Source: Ruegeria discodermiae (lineage in GTDB: Bacteria; Pseudomonadota; Alphaproteobacteria; Rhodobacterales; Rhodobacteraceae). Taken from it: 64,000 bases of DNA. How positions within the stretch are numbered: the first letter of the stretch is position 1; each line of letters begins with the position of its first letter. The DNA is taken from assembly GCF_030758345.1 (NCBI RefSeq), contig NZ_JAVAMO010000001.1:558001-622000 (forward strand). Direction: 5' to 3'. The position numbers were made by a program, and so were the translations under genes. The notes beneath the pieces were generated by a model, which did not search any database, was not told the origin of the DNA, and saw only the letters and a list, made by a program, of their open reading frames with translations. Shown piece by piece: positions 51,133 through 59,207 of the stretch.

Positions 51133-51155
51133 AAGGCGGGCAATGCGCCCGCCTT
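51133..51155. terminator. Intrinsic terminator after the DAHP synthase gene
   Basis: A 9-bp stem AAGGCGGGC/GCCCGCCTT with a 5-base loop and a T-run on the plus strand. On the minus strand it directly follows the stop codon of the convergent PAS gene. Confidence 0.88.
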
Positions 51156-51157
51156 TT

Positions 51158-51814
51158 TCATGTCTCGTCAACCGAAACCAGACGGACCCCGGCGCGTGCG
51201 CGCGGGTGCAGCGGCGACGTGGCATCCGGGCGCGGTGCAGGCTCAAAATCCGGGTCGACCGCCCGATGATGTGCGGCCTCGATGCGCAACTGGCCGATAT
51301 TCCGGTCAGCGTCATCGTCTGACACGACCACCCCCAGCGCCCGGTCAATTCTGCCACATTCACTGCGCAGGGGCAGCAGGATCATCCGCGCCCCGGGCGT
51401 CTTGCGCCCAAAACGGCGCTGGCCGTTGAGTGTCAGTTCCACAATGGCGGGACCATCGAAAAGGCGGCTCAGATGGTCACTCACCGCCTGCCGGTCGGAC
51501 CCTGCAAAAAGCGCAGTCAGCGGGATGCCCGACACTTCCATTTCCATCAGCTGCGTGAGGTGCTGCCCGGCCAGCCGGAAGCGGGCCACACCCGGGGCCA
51601 CACGTTCCAGAATGAAGGCATATTGCAGCAGGTTGGACAGCCCGCGCGGATCGATCGCCGCCCGCTTGGGGACCCCATCCCCTTCGCGCAGCGCCGCCCA
51701 ATAGGCCTCGGCCTGACGCAGCGGCGACAGGCTGGAGCGGGGCCGGAAACTGTCGAGCGCGAAAATTTTTGCGCCCTTGTCCGAGATCTTGTCCGGTCCG
51801 GCCAGCGGTTTCAT
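51158..51814 (-). CDS. PAS-domain protein (PAS_5 family)
   Basis: A 218-residue cytoplasmic protein. A PAS-like domain spans about residues 30-150, with LRQAEAYWAALREGDGVPKR, QYAFILERVAPGVARFRLAG and QHLTQLMEMEVSGIPLTALF. A disordered basic C-terminus follows. It matches the PAS_5 group common in alphaproteobacteria, which has no output domain of its own. A good AAGAGGAGCATATCG ribosome-binding site precedes the ATG. A perfect CtrA-type site lies about 115 bases upstream, so it may be a member of the CtrA regulon. Ligand and partner are unknown. Confidence 0.85.
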   Translation of the reverse strand: MKPLAGPDKISDKGAKIFALDSFRPRSSLSPLRQAEAYWAALREGDGVPKRAAIDPRGLSNLLQYAFILERVAPGVARFRLAGQHLTQLMEMEVSGIPLTALFAGSDRQAVSDHLSRLFDGPAIVELTLNGQRRFGRKTPGARMILLPLRSECGRIDRALGVVVSDDDADRNIGQLRIEAAHHRAVDPDFEPAPRPDATSPLHPRARAGVRLVSVDET

Positions 51815-51927
51815 CGATATGCTCCTCTTGCGGTCTCATGTCCGGCTTCATGTGGGGATGGATCACCCCGCGAAACCTCTGCTGTCTCTTATACTGACAT
51901 GATTTGCTTCAATTTTGGATCAATTCT

Positions 51928-51942
51928 TTAACGACTGGTTAA
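51928..51942. promoter_or_regulatory. CtrA-type binding site upstream of the PAS gene
   Basis: TTAACGACTGGTTAA is a perfect TTAA-N7-TTAA, 114 bases before the PAS gene start in an AT-richer intergenic region. It is the second such site in the window, the other being at cckA. Confidence 0.6.
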
Positions 51943-52432
51943 CGAAGCTGCTTTGCGCGACGGGGAATTCTAACGCTCAACGCCCCCTGTCATGGGCTGT
52001 CTTTCCTCGCTGGGGCTTATACAGAAGGGGCAAAATCGGGACGCGCAGTGCGTTGCATGTCGCTTGCGGATCCGGCTTTCATTGTCTCCAAGGGTAGGGG
52101 GCTTGCCCGGCTCCGTCATCAGAGCAAATTCGGCGATAAATCGTCTCCCGACAGGCCTCAACCTCGCATCTTCATAGATCATCCGATTGCCAACCTGTTC
52201 AGGTATCCTGCGGTGTATCCATAGCATTTCGGCTAGCCAGAACTCCGAGAAGACTTCTGTTGAGCGCTTCGGAACCTGCGCCATCTCGCGAACGCGGACC
52301 TTCGCACGCTGTCAGCAATTAATCCTGAGGCTTTCTTCTGGGCTTAGTTGTGAATATACGGCGCCCATGCCATGATCCTTCCGTTAGATAACCCTTTGGT
52401 TTCTAACAGGACCCGCACTTGAAAGTAGCGCG
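51943..52432. other. Gene-poor region, no confident gene
   Basis: About 490 bases. The only sizeable frame is a minus-strand ATG frame at 51970-52284 (104 codons, starting MAQVPKRSTEVFSEFW). It has no recognised domain, a Pro/Arg/Cys-rich C-terminal half and no clear ribosome-binding site, so I do not call it a gene. Composition is less GC-rich than the flanks. It could be a decayed accessory segment. Confidence 0.4.
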
Positions 52433-52469
52433 TATCACCATGAGTGATAATATGTATAATTGGTATTAT
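52433..52469. promoter_or_regulatory. Two adjacent inverted repeats upstream of an SDR gene
   Basis: TATCAC-CATGA-GTGATA (52433-52449) is followed by ATAAT-TGGT-ATTAT (52456-52469) in a very AT-rich tract that ends 21 bases before the SDR start codon. The arrangement suggests a repressor site overlapping a promoter. The regulator is unknown. Confidence 0.5.
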
Positions 52470-52490
52470 GGTAAATGAACTGAGCATGAT

Positions 52491-53255
52491 ATGAACATCA
52501 AAGATCGAGTGATCGTCGTTACCGGTGCTGCTGGTGGGATTGGACGTGCGCTGGCAAAGGCATTTGCCGAGCACGGCGCAGCGAAAGTTGTCTGCACGGA
52601 TTTGCAGGCGCAGGACGTTGAAGACGTCGCGCGTGATGTTGATGGCATCGCATTTGCTGCTGACCTGCGCAACGAGGCCGAGGTCGCGCGACTGGTCGAG
52701 GAAACCGAAGACCAGACCGGCGGAATTGATATCTTCTGTTCCAATGCGGGTATCCTGACACTGGGCGGTGTCGAAGTCAGCGATGCGGATTGGCAAAAGA
52801 CATGGGAAATCAACGTGATGTCGCATGTCTGGGCTGCGCGTCACGTGGTCCCGCGCATGATCGAACGCGGTGGTGGTTACCTTCTGAACACGGCGTCGGC
52901 GGCTGGCTTGTTGAACCAGATTGGTGCTGCGCCCTACGGGGTGACCAAACATGCTGCGATTGGATTGGCAGAGTGGTTGCATATCGAGTATCACGATCAG
53001 GGCATCGGCGTTTCGGTCCTGTGTCCGCAGGCCGTACAGACCGATATGATCCAGGGGAATGAAGCGTCAATCGCCAGTCTGGATGGCATAATATCTCCAG
53101 AAACTGTTGCGAAATCCTGCATGGAAGCCATTGAAAAGGAAGAATTTCTTGTGCTTCCGCACCCGCAGGTTCGGGATTATGTCGCCCTCAAAGGCGCCAA
53201 TTATGAACGATGGCTTGGCGGCATGCGCAAGCTGAAGCGGCAATTCGGCCTCTAA
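52491..53255 (+). CDS. Short-chain dehydrogenase/reductase (SDR)
   Basis: A 254-residue classical SDR. It has the cofactor motif VTGAAGGIGRALAKAFAEHG, Asp in CTDLQAQ favouring NAD(H), the NAG motif FCSNAGILTLGG, catalytic Ser in LLNTASAAGLLNQIGA and the YxxxK pair in YGVTKHAAIGLAEW. The substrate is unknown; an alcohol or hydroxyacyl compound is likely given its fatty-acid-type neighbours. Its TAA overlaps the TAG of the convergent phosphotransferase gene by two bases. Confidence 0.92.
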   Translation: MNIKDRVIVVTGAAGGIGRALAKAFAEHGAAKVVCTDLQAQDVEDVARDVDGIAFAADLRNEAEVARLVEETEDQTGGIDIFCSNAGILTLGGVEVSDADWQKTWEINVMSHVWAARHVVPRMIERGGGYLLNTASAAGLLNQIGAAPYGVTKHAAIGLAEWLHIEYHDQGIGVSVLCPQAVQTDMIQGNEASIASLDGIISPETVAKSCMEAIEKEEFLVLPHPQVRDYVALKGANYERWLGGMRKLKRQFGL

Positions 53256-54280
53256 CGGTCCAGCGCCTCCAGTCCATGTTGCGCGAAGAGTGGAACGTAA
53301 AGTCCTAATTTTGCGGCATGTTCCGGGTTCGATGCATTGCCGTCCTGCGCCCTTTTTGCGACACCTTGCAGGATTCCAGCCATACGGAAAAACGTGAATG
53401 ACAGGTAAAAGCCGAACCGATCGATCCCCGGCAAGCCGCGCCTCTCGCAATAGCGCGCCACGAATGCGGCATCCGTGGGCAGACCAAGGGCCGCGCGATC
53501 GATGCCCGCCAATCCCCGCCCTTCCCGGCCCGGCGGCATCTGCCATTGCATGATGACGGCAGCCAGATCGGCATAAGGATGACCGATGGTGGACAACTCC
53601 CAATCTAGGACCGCCAGACATGCGCTGCCCTCTGGTGCGTAGATCAGATTGTCGATCCGGTAGTCCCCATGCACCAGCGTCCGTTGGCAGTCATCAGGTG
53701 GCATCGCCTTGGGCAATGCCGCGATCAAGGCGTTCATGCCCGGAATGTCATGGGTTTCCGAGGCGCGGTATTGCTTGGTCCAACGGGCGATCTGACGTTC
53801 GAAGTAATTCCCCTCGGGGCCATAATCCGACAGCCCTGCCCGCTCGATATCGACACCGTGCAACGCCGCGAGTACGCGGTTCATCTCGTCAAGGATCGCG
53901 GCGCGCGCCTCGGGCGTTTCCTTCGGCATGGTCGGATCGGAAAATATGCGCCCCTCGATATGTTCCATGACGTAGAAATCCGAGCCGATCACCGCATCAT
54001 TCTGACATAGAACATGCATCGCCGCGACCGGAACATCACTGCCTTGCAGCGCCCTCTGAACCCGGAATTCACGGTCGACCGCATGGGCCGATTTCAGCAG
54101 CGCGCCCGGCGGCTTGCGACGCAGAACATATTTCTTTTCAGGTGTTTGCAGCAGGAAGGTCGGGTTGGATTGCCCGGTTTCGAACTTCTGAGCCGTCAGC
54201 GGCCCTGCGTAACTGGGCAGCCGCTCGGACAGATAGGCATCAACGGCCTGCAGATCAATGGATTGTGCCTCGTTGGTCAT
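53252..54280 (-). CDS. Aminoglycoside-phosphotransferase-like (ACAD10-type) protein
   Basis: A 342-residue kinase-like protein. Marks are FETGQSNPTFLLQTPEKKYV (glycine loop), LRRKPPGALLKSAHAVDREF (Lys and Glu), the catalytic loop TLVHGDYRIDNLIYAPEGSA (HGDYRxDN) and VLDWELSTIGHPYADLAAVI (DxD metal site). This family is usually encoded near acyl-CoA dehydrogenases and SDRs and is thought to act in degradation of hydroxy or acyl compounds, not in drug resistance. It is followed on its promoter side by another SDR gene 40 bases away, likely cotranscribed. Confidence 0.9.
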   Translation of the reverse strand: MTNEAQSIDLQAVDAYLSERLPSYAGPLTAQKFETGQSNPTFLLQTPEKKYVLRRKPPGALLKSAHAVDREFRVQRALQGSDVPVAAMHVLCQNDAVIGSDFYVMEHIEGRIFSDPTMPKETPEARAAILDEMNRVLAALHGVDIERAGLSDYGPEGNYFERQIARWTKQYRASETHDIPGMNALIAALPKAMPPDDCQRTLVHGDYRIDNLIYAPEGSACLAVLDWELSTIGHPYADLAAVIMQWQMPPGREGRGLAGIDRAALGLPTDAAFVARYCERRGLPGIDRFGFYLSFTFFRMAGILQGVAKRAQDGNASNPEHAAKLGLYVPLFAQHGLEALDR

Positions 54281-54320
54281 GGGCTCATCTTTCGCGTTTG
54301 TTCAGCGTCGCAAGGTTGGC

Positions 54321-55151
54321 TCATTCGAATGCGGCGGCAAAGATGTTCTGCCCGGACATCACGTTGATGCCGCCGGAGACCGGAATGATCGCCCCTGTCA
54401 CATAACCGCCACCGGGGCCGCACAGGAACTGCATCGCGGCGGCGATATCCTCATCGCGGCCAACGCGGCCCAGTGGAACCGATTTGCCGACCTTATCGCG
54501 GGTCTTGGGGTCTGCTGTTGCAAACGCGGTCATGCGCGAGACAAACGGCCCCGGTGCAAGCGCATTTGCGGTGATATGCTCATGGGCCAACTCCTTGGCC
54601 AGGATCCGCGTCATGTGGATGATGGCGGATTTCGACGCCGCATAGCTATAAGCCCCGTCACCCATCGGAACCTCGCCCATGACCGAGCCGACATTCACGA
54701 TCCGTGCCGGGTCCTCGGGACTTGCCGCGGCGCGCAACAGGGGCAGCAACTGGCGGGTCAGTTCGAACGGCCCGGCAACATTGACGGCCATGACGCTTTG
54801 CCAGGCGTCATACGGGAACTCTTCCAGCGGGGCTCCCCAACTTGTCCCAGAATTATTCATAATAATATCAATCCTGTCCGTTCGACTCTTAATCTCTTCC
54901 GCAAGGGCCGAAAGACCGTCGGCCGAGCCGACATCACCGCCAAATCCCTCTACGCTGCCCTCGGCCCCGATCGCGTTCAACTCATCGGCCACAGCCCGGC
55001 AGGCGTCGGCCTTGCGCGACGCGATAAGGACCCGCGCGCCAGCCTCGATCAAGCCTTGGGCGGCCATGCGACCGATACCGGTAGCCCCTCCGGTCACAAG
55101 GGCGGTCTTGCCATGCAGCGAGAACAGGGTCTTTGGGCTCAGATCGGTCAT
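54321..55151 (-). CDS. Short-chain dehydrogenase/reductase (SDR), FabG-like
   Basis: A 276-residue SDR. It has VTGGATGIGRMAAQGLIEAG (cofactor site), ASRKADACRA with Arg/Lys suggesting NADP, the NNSG motif IIMNNSGTSWGAPLEE, Ser in VNVGSVMGEVPMGDGA, YSYAASKSAIIHM (YxxxK) and GGYVTGAIIPVSGGINVMSG near the C-terminus. The ATG at 55151 starts the family-like MTDLSPKTLFSLHGK; the frame stays open further upstream. It probably forms a two-gene unit with the phosphotransferase-like gene downstream and is divergent from the quinone-oxidoreductase-like gene. Confidence 0.92.
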   Translation of the reverse strand: MTDLSPKTLFSLHGKTALVTGGATGIGRMAAQGLIEAGARVLIASRKADACRAVADELNAIGAEGSVEGFGGDVGSADGLSALAEEIKSRTDRIDIIMNNSGTSWGAPLEEFPYDAWQSVMAVNVAGPFELTRQLLPLLRAAASPEDPARIVNVGSVMGEVPMGDGAYSYAASKSAIIHMTRILAKELAHEHITANALAPGPFVSRMTAFATADPKTRDKVGKSVPLGRVGRDEDIAAAMQFLCGPGGGYVTGAIIPVSGGINVMSGQNIFAAAFE

Positions 55152-55279
55152 CGGGATTCCTGCGATACTCGGGTCGGTGTCAATGAACCATTGCATCGGG
55201 GGGCACGATAAACAACATTTGCCTGAACGACTTTGCGTCACCCCGCAGAGCCAGACGAAATCACAAGAGCGAGACCCCG

Positions 55280-56284
55280 ATGAAAGCCATGCTGAGCACC
55301 GAGCCGGGCGGCCCGGAAACACTGGAACTGACTGACCTGCCCGATCCCGAACCGGGCAAGGGACAGGTGCTGGTGCGCGTGCAGGCGGCGGGCGTCAACT
55401 ACCCTGACACGCTGATCATACGCGATCTCTATCAGATGAAGCCGCGCCGCCCCTTCGCTCCCGGCGGCGAGATCGCTGGCGAGGTTCTGAGTTGCGGCGA
55501 GGGCGTTTCCAACGTCAAACCGGGCGACCGGGTGCTGGCGTTGACTGGCTATGGCGGGTTTGCCACCCATGCGGTTATCACCGCCCTAGCGCTGGTTCCG
55601 CTGCCAAAGGCGATGCCCTATGACGTGGCGGCGGCGTTCATCTTCACCTATGGCACCTCTTACCATGCCTTGCATGATCGAGCGGCGATCAAGCCGGGTG
55701 AAACGCTGCTGATCCTTGGCGCGGCGGGCGGCGTCGGCTCTGCTGCGATTGAGTTGGGCAAAGCTGCGGGTGCGCGTGTGATTGCCGCGGTCTCGTCTCA
55801 GGAGAAAGCCGAGTTCTGCACCTCTCTCGGCGCGGATGAGACCCTAATCTATGCCAAACACATGGATCGCGACGCTCAGAAAGCGCTGTCAAATGAGATC
55901 AAATCGCTGACCGGCCATAGCGGCGCGGATGTGGTCTATGACGCCGTGGGCGGAGATTATGCCGAACCGGCGCTACGGGCCATGGCGTGGCAGGGGCGCT
56001 ATCTGGTTGTGGGGTTCCCGGCTGGAATTCCCAGCCTGCCGTTGAACCTGCCGCTGCTGAAGGGGGGCCAGATCGTCGGCGTGTTTTGGGGGGATGCGGT
56101 GCGGCGTGACCCGCAAGGGCATGCCGCCAATATGAAGGCGCTGTTTACCCTCTATGCCGAGGGTGCGATCGCCCCACCGATCAGCGCCCGCTTTCCCCTG
56201 CCCGATGTGGCAGACGCACTGAACCTTATGCAGGACCGCAAGGTGATGGGCAAAGTTGTGATCCTCACGGACGAACCGGAATGA
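55280..56284 (+). CDS. NADPH:quinone oxidoreductase-like MDR protein
   Basis: A 334-residue medium-chain dehydrogenase/reductase without zinc ligands. It has MKAMLSTEPGGPETLELTDL, the substrate lid region VNYPDTLIIRDLYQMKPRRP FAPGGE, GDRVLALTGYGGFATHAVIT and the Rossmann motif LLILGAAGGVGSAAIELGKA. Members (QOR group) reduce quinones or enoyl compounds with NADPH. The neighbouring SDRs and phosphotransferase suggest a shared carbon-compound pathway. The ATG follows AAGAGCGAGACCCCG. Downstream is a 360-base gap. Confidence 0.9.
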   Translation: MKAMLSTEPGGPETLELTDLPDPEPGKGQVLVRVQAAGVNYPDTLIIRDLYQMKPRRPFAPGGEIAGEVLSCGEGVSNVKPGDRVLALTGYGGFATHAVITALALVPLPKAMPYDVAAAFIFTYGTSYHALHDRAAIKPGETLLILGAAGGVGSAAIELGKAAGARVIAAVSSQEKAEFCTSLGADETLIYAKHMDRDAQKALSNEIKSLTGHSGADVVYDAVGGDYAEPALRAMAWQGRYLVVGFPAGIPSLPLNLPLLKGGQIVGVFWGDAVRRDPQGHAANMKALFTLYAEGAIAPPISARFPLPDVADALNLMQDRKVMGKVVILTDEPE

Positions 56285-56647
56285 TCCCGCCAAGCGTGCT
56301 CAAAAAATAAGCAAAAGGCTCATTTGCCCGGTGCAAGTCGCCCGCAAAGCGGGCGCATTGTTGCTTGCTGCGACATTCTGACACCGCTGGCGCAATCAAC
56401 TTTCGGCGTGTTCATGCCCTGAATGAGGTTTCTCGGATTTAGGAGCGCACACGCATTGGCTGCGGTATATCTGCAGCTAACGTGATTTATCCAATGAAAA
56501 TAAGGAAATTTCAGCCCTAAGTTGATTTTGACATCTCGTTTTTGCGCCTGCCGGACGAACCGACCGACCTTCGGGCGCCTGCGCGTGCCGTCTCTGGACA
56601 AGCAGGGCGCAACGCGCTTATTGGTTTTATGAATGGGGACATTTGAT
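56285..56647. other. Intergenic region before aroQ, with a hairpin
   Basis: About 360 bases without a supported gene. A 7-bp GC stem CGCCCGC-AAA-GCGGGCG (56339-56355), 55 bases after the upstream stop, could terminate the quinone-oxidoreductase transcript, followed by ATTGTTGCTTG. The rest is AT-richer and should contain the aroQ promoter. Confidence 0.5.
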
Positions 56648-57097
56648 ATGGCGAATATTCTGGTTCTGAATGGTCCGAACCTCAATCTTCTGGGCACGAG
56701 GCAGCCCGAGGTTTATGGCTCAACCACTCTCGCGATGGTTGAGGACGCCTGCACGCGTCACGGCGCGGGGATCGGGGTGAGCGTCACCTGCGCTCAGAGC
56801 AATCACGAAGGCGCTCTGATCGACCTGATCCACGAGGCGCGCGGCACGCAGGACGGGATCGTTCTCAATGCCGGGGCCTATACCCATACGTCGATTGCAC
56901 TGATGGATGCGATCGCCTCGGTCGAGTTGCCGGTTGTCGAGGTGCACCTGTCCAACATCCATGCGCGCGAGGCGTTCCGCCACAGCTCCTATATCGCAAA
57001 GGTCGCGATCGGCCAGATCAGCGGTTTCGGGGCTGACAGCTATATTCTGGCGCTGGATGCGCTGGCCGCGCATATCCGTGGGGGACGGCCGGAATGA
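56648..57097 (+). CDS. aroQ: Type II 3-dehydroquinate dehydratase
   Basis: A 149-residue dodecameric enzyme that dehydrates 3-dehydroquinate to 3-dehydroshikimate. It begins MANILVLNGPNLNLLGTRQP, followed by EVYG with the catalytic Tyr on the mobile loop, VTCAQSNHEGALIDLIHEAR, VLNAGAYTHTSIALMDAIAS and the catalytic His in VEVHLSNIHAREAFRHSSYI. The ATG at 56648 has GGGGAC upstream. Its TGA overlaps the ATG of a LuxR-type regulator gene, an unusual partnership. Confidence 0.96.
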   Translation: MANILVLNGPNLNLLGTRQPEVYGSTTLAMVEDACTRHGAGIGVSVTCAQSNHEGALIDLIHEARGTQDGIVLNAGAYTHTSIALMDAIASVELPVVEVHLSNIHAREAFRHSSYIAKVAIGQISGFGADSYILALDALAAHIRGGRPE

Positions 57098-57849
57098 AGC
57101 TGATCGAATATCTTGAGTTCATCAGTTACACGAAGACACTCGAAGAACTCTGGGCCGGCCATTCAGCCCAGATGGCCAATTATGGTTTTGACCGGCTGCT
57201 ATATGGCTATACCCAATACCGCACGGCCACATCGCTGGGTGATCCCGAAGATTTCGTCATTCTGACCAACCATGATCAGGATTATATCGACGGGTTTCTG
57301 CATTCGGGTCTCTATTTTCACGCACCGATGCTGCATTGGGCGCTTGAGAACGAAGGTGCGGGCAGCTGGCGCATGATCGAAGAGTTGATGAACGGGCGCG
57401 GCGTGTCCAAGAACGCCCGCAAGGTCCATGAATTCAATGCCAGTAAGGGTGTAACGGTCGGGTATACGATTAGTTTCAACTCGGTCTCGATGCGGTCCAA
57501 AGGCGCGATATCACTGTGCGCCCAATCCGATTTGTCGCAGGACGAGGTTGATGCGCTTTGGGCCGAAAAGGGCCGCGAAGTGCTGTTGATGAACAACATC
57601 GCGCATCTCAAGATCCTCACCCTGCCCTACACCGCCCCCAACCGCGCGCTGACCAAACGGCAGCGCGAGGCACTGGAATGGGTTGGCGATGGCAAGACCA
57701 TTCAGGATATCGCCGTTCTGATGGGGCTGACATCGGCAACGGTCGAAAAACACCTGCGCCTTGCGCGGGAATCCCTGGCCGTGGAAACCACGGCCCAGGC
57801 GGTTCTGAAAGCCGCGTTACACAACCAGATGTTTGTGGTCGAAGCATAG
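57094..57849 (+). CDS. LuxR-family solo regulator with altered autoinducer pocket
   Basis: A 251-residue regulator with an N-terminal autoinducer-binding domain (about residues 15-165) and a C-terminal LuxR-type HTH (ALTKRQREALEWVGDGKTIQ, DIAVLMGLTSATVEKHLRLA). Aligning by the conserved spacing of TraR, the pocket residues W57, Y61 and D70 correspond to Tyr64, Phe68 and Ala77 here, while P71 and W85 are kept as Pro78 and Trp92. Loss of the Asp that holds the lactone amide suggests a ligand other than a standard AHL. No luxI-type synthase gene is near. It overlaps aroQ by 4 bases. Confidence 0.92.
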   Translation: MKLIEYLEFISYTKTLEELWAGHSAQMANYGFDRLLYGYTQYRTATSLGDPEDFVILTNHDQDYIDGFLHSGLYFHAPMLHWALENEGAGSWRMIEELMNGRGVSKNARKVHEFNASKGVTVGYTISFNSVSMRSKGAISLCAQSDLSQDEVDALWAEKGREVLLMNNIAHLKILTLPYTAPNRALTKRQREALEWVGDGKTIQDIAVLMGLTSATVEKHLRLARESLAVETTAQAVLKAALHNQMFVVEA

Positions 57850-57882
57850 GATTTGGGCGATATTTCTTTACCCGCGTCAAGT

Positions 57883-57915
57883 TTACGTAAGGTAAGGAAT
57901 CCATTACTTTCGTAA
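57883..57915. other. Imperfect AT-rich inverted repeat after the luxR-type gene
   Basis: TTACGTAAGGTAA and TTACTTTCGTAA face each other across GGAATCCA, 33 bases after the regulator stop. It may be an operator or a weak transcript end. No assignment is made. Confidence 0.35.
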
Positions 57916-57962
57916 TGACACATATTTTAGCAATATGTTTACGTTCCGTGAGTGGTGGCTTT

Positions 57963-58090
57963 AGCCAAGGGACATTGGGATATGATCCCTGTGATTTCAG
58001 GGCTCTCTAACCTGTCCGGAGTCGGGTGTGTATAGTCCGCATCCGCTTCGGAGCTTATGAGGGGCTCCGTCCATCCCCATTGAACTGGGG
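57963..58090 (+). ncRNA. Hairpin-rich tract, possible structured RNA
   Basis: This intergenic stretch holds several short stems on the plus strand: AGGGA/TCCCT (57968-57990), CCCTG/CAGGG (57987-58002), CGGAGC/GCTCCG (58049-58069) and CCCCA/TGGGG (58075-58090). The first two share bases and so exclude each other, as in switching leaders. No open frame is convincing. It could be the 3' end of the luxR-type mRNA or a separate RNA. No T-rich terminator is seen and the strand is uncertain. Confidence 0.3.
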
Positions 58091-58171
58091 CCCCTCTTCC
58101 AAATACCCTTGAAAATACGTGCCGAAAGCAACCGTGCGGGCTGCATATGAAGGCATCCTGCGCGGCGCAAA

Positions 58172-58200
58172 AAAACCGGCCACCCTGGGAGGCCGGTTTT
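58172..58200 (-). terminator. Intrinsic terminator of rpsB-tsf
   Basis: A 10-bp stem AAAACCGGCC/GGCCGGTTTT with a 9-base loop, followed on the minus strand by further T. It lies 55 bases after the tsf stop. Confidence 0.9.
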
Positions 58201-58254
58201 AGGGCTTTGGAGAGGATCAGGCTACCCGATCCTCAGATCCTCACGGAGGCTGCT

Positions 58255-59130
58255 TCAGCCCTGAGCGGCCTTGGCCACCTCGGCTGCGAAGTCTTCTTTT
58301 TCAACTTCGATGCCTTCGCCGACTTCCAGACGCACGAAACCGGTGATGGTTGCGCCCGCTTCTTTGGCGGCGGCTTCGACGGTCAGGTCGGGGTTCACAA
58401 CAAAGGCCTGGTTCAGCAGGGTCGATTCAGCGACGAATTTCTTCATCCGACCGATGATCATCTTTTCGATCACCTGCTCCGGCTTGCCGGATTCGCGGGC
58501 GATGTCCATCTGAACCTGCTTTTCCTTCTCGACAACTGCCGGGTCCATATCGGCCTCGGACAGCGCTGCCGGGTTGGCGGCGGCAATGTGCATTGCAACC
58601 TGCTTGCCGATGGCAGCGTCGCCACCGTTCAGCGCGACCAGAACACCAATCTTGCCCATACCGCCGGTTGCCGCGTTGTGCACGTAGCTTACAACGGTGT
58701 CGCCTTCCAGCTTGGCCATGCGGCGCACGGACATGTTCTCGCCGATGGTGGCGATCTTGTCGGTCAGCGTGTCGGCCACGGTCTTGCCACCCAGGTCCGC
58801 CGCTTTCAGCGCGTCGACATCGTCAACACCCAGCGCCGCAAAGGCGATCTTGCCGACCATTTCCTGGAACTCGGCATTCTTGCCGACAAAGTCGGTCTCC
58901 GAGTTCACTTCGACCGCAACACCGGTGCCACCGTCAACAACAACGGCCACCAGACCTTCGGCAGCGGTACGGCCCGATTTCTTTGCAGCTTTCGCCAGAC
59001 CCTTGGTACGCAGCCAGTCGACGGCCTCATCCATGTTGCCTTCAGTCTCGGTCAGCGCCTTCTTGGCGTCCATCATGCCTGCGCCCGTGCTGTCGCGCAG
59101 TTCTTTCACCATTGCTGCTGTGATTGCCAT
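58255..59130 (-). CDS. tsf: Translation elongation factor Ts
   Basis: A 291-residue guanine-nucleotide exchange factor for EF-Tu. It starts [20 protein letters not shown] with the UBA-like domain [20 protein letters not shown], and carries the EF-Tu-contacting [10 protein letters not shown]. The coiled-coil and subdomain regions follow ([40 protein letters not shown]). It is 77 bases downstream of rpsB in the conserved rpsB-tsf pair and ends at a strong terminator. Confidence 0.97.
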   Translation of the reverse strand: MAITAAMVKELRDSTGAGMMDAKKALTETEGNMDEAVDWLRTKGLAKAAKKSGRTAAEGLVAVVVDGGTGVAVEVNSETDFVGKNAEFQEMVGKIAFAALGVDDVDALKAADLGGKTVADTLTDKIATIGENMSVRRMAKLEGDTVVSYVHNAATGGMGKIGVLVALNGGDAAIGKQVAMHIAAANPAALSEADMDPAVVEKEKQVQMDIARESGKPEQVIEKMIIGRMKKFVAESTLLNQAFVVNPDLTVEAAAKEAGATITGFVRLEVGEGIEVEKEDFAAEVAKAAQG

Positions 59131-59160
59131 CTCTTGGCTCTCCTCAATTCAAAACGGTTT

Positions 59161-59182
59161 GGGGCAGGTCATACCCTGCCCC
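59161..59182 (-). other. Hairpin in the rpsB-tsf spacer
   Basis: An 8-bp stem GGGGCAGG/CCTGCCCC with a 6-base loop. It lies between the rpsB stop and the tsf start and probably tunes the ratio of the two proteins. T-content after it on the minus strand is low (AAACCGTTTTG). Confidence 0.5.
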
Positions 59183-59207
59183 TCATGTCATTCCGATGAC
59201 GGTCGGA

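Noticed and set aside
51970-52284. 104-codon minus-strand frame as a gene
   Set aside because: No domain, poor ribosome-binding site and an implausible Pro/Arg/Cys composition. Kept as a gene-poor region.
53252-54280. Aminoglycoside resistance gene
   Set aside because: The kinase-like fold matches the ACAD10-type branch, and the gene sits among dehydrogenase genes. This points to metabolism, not drug resistance.
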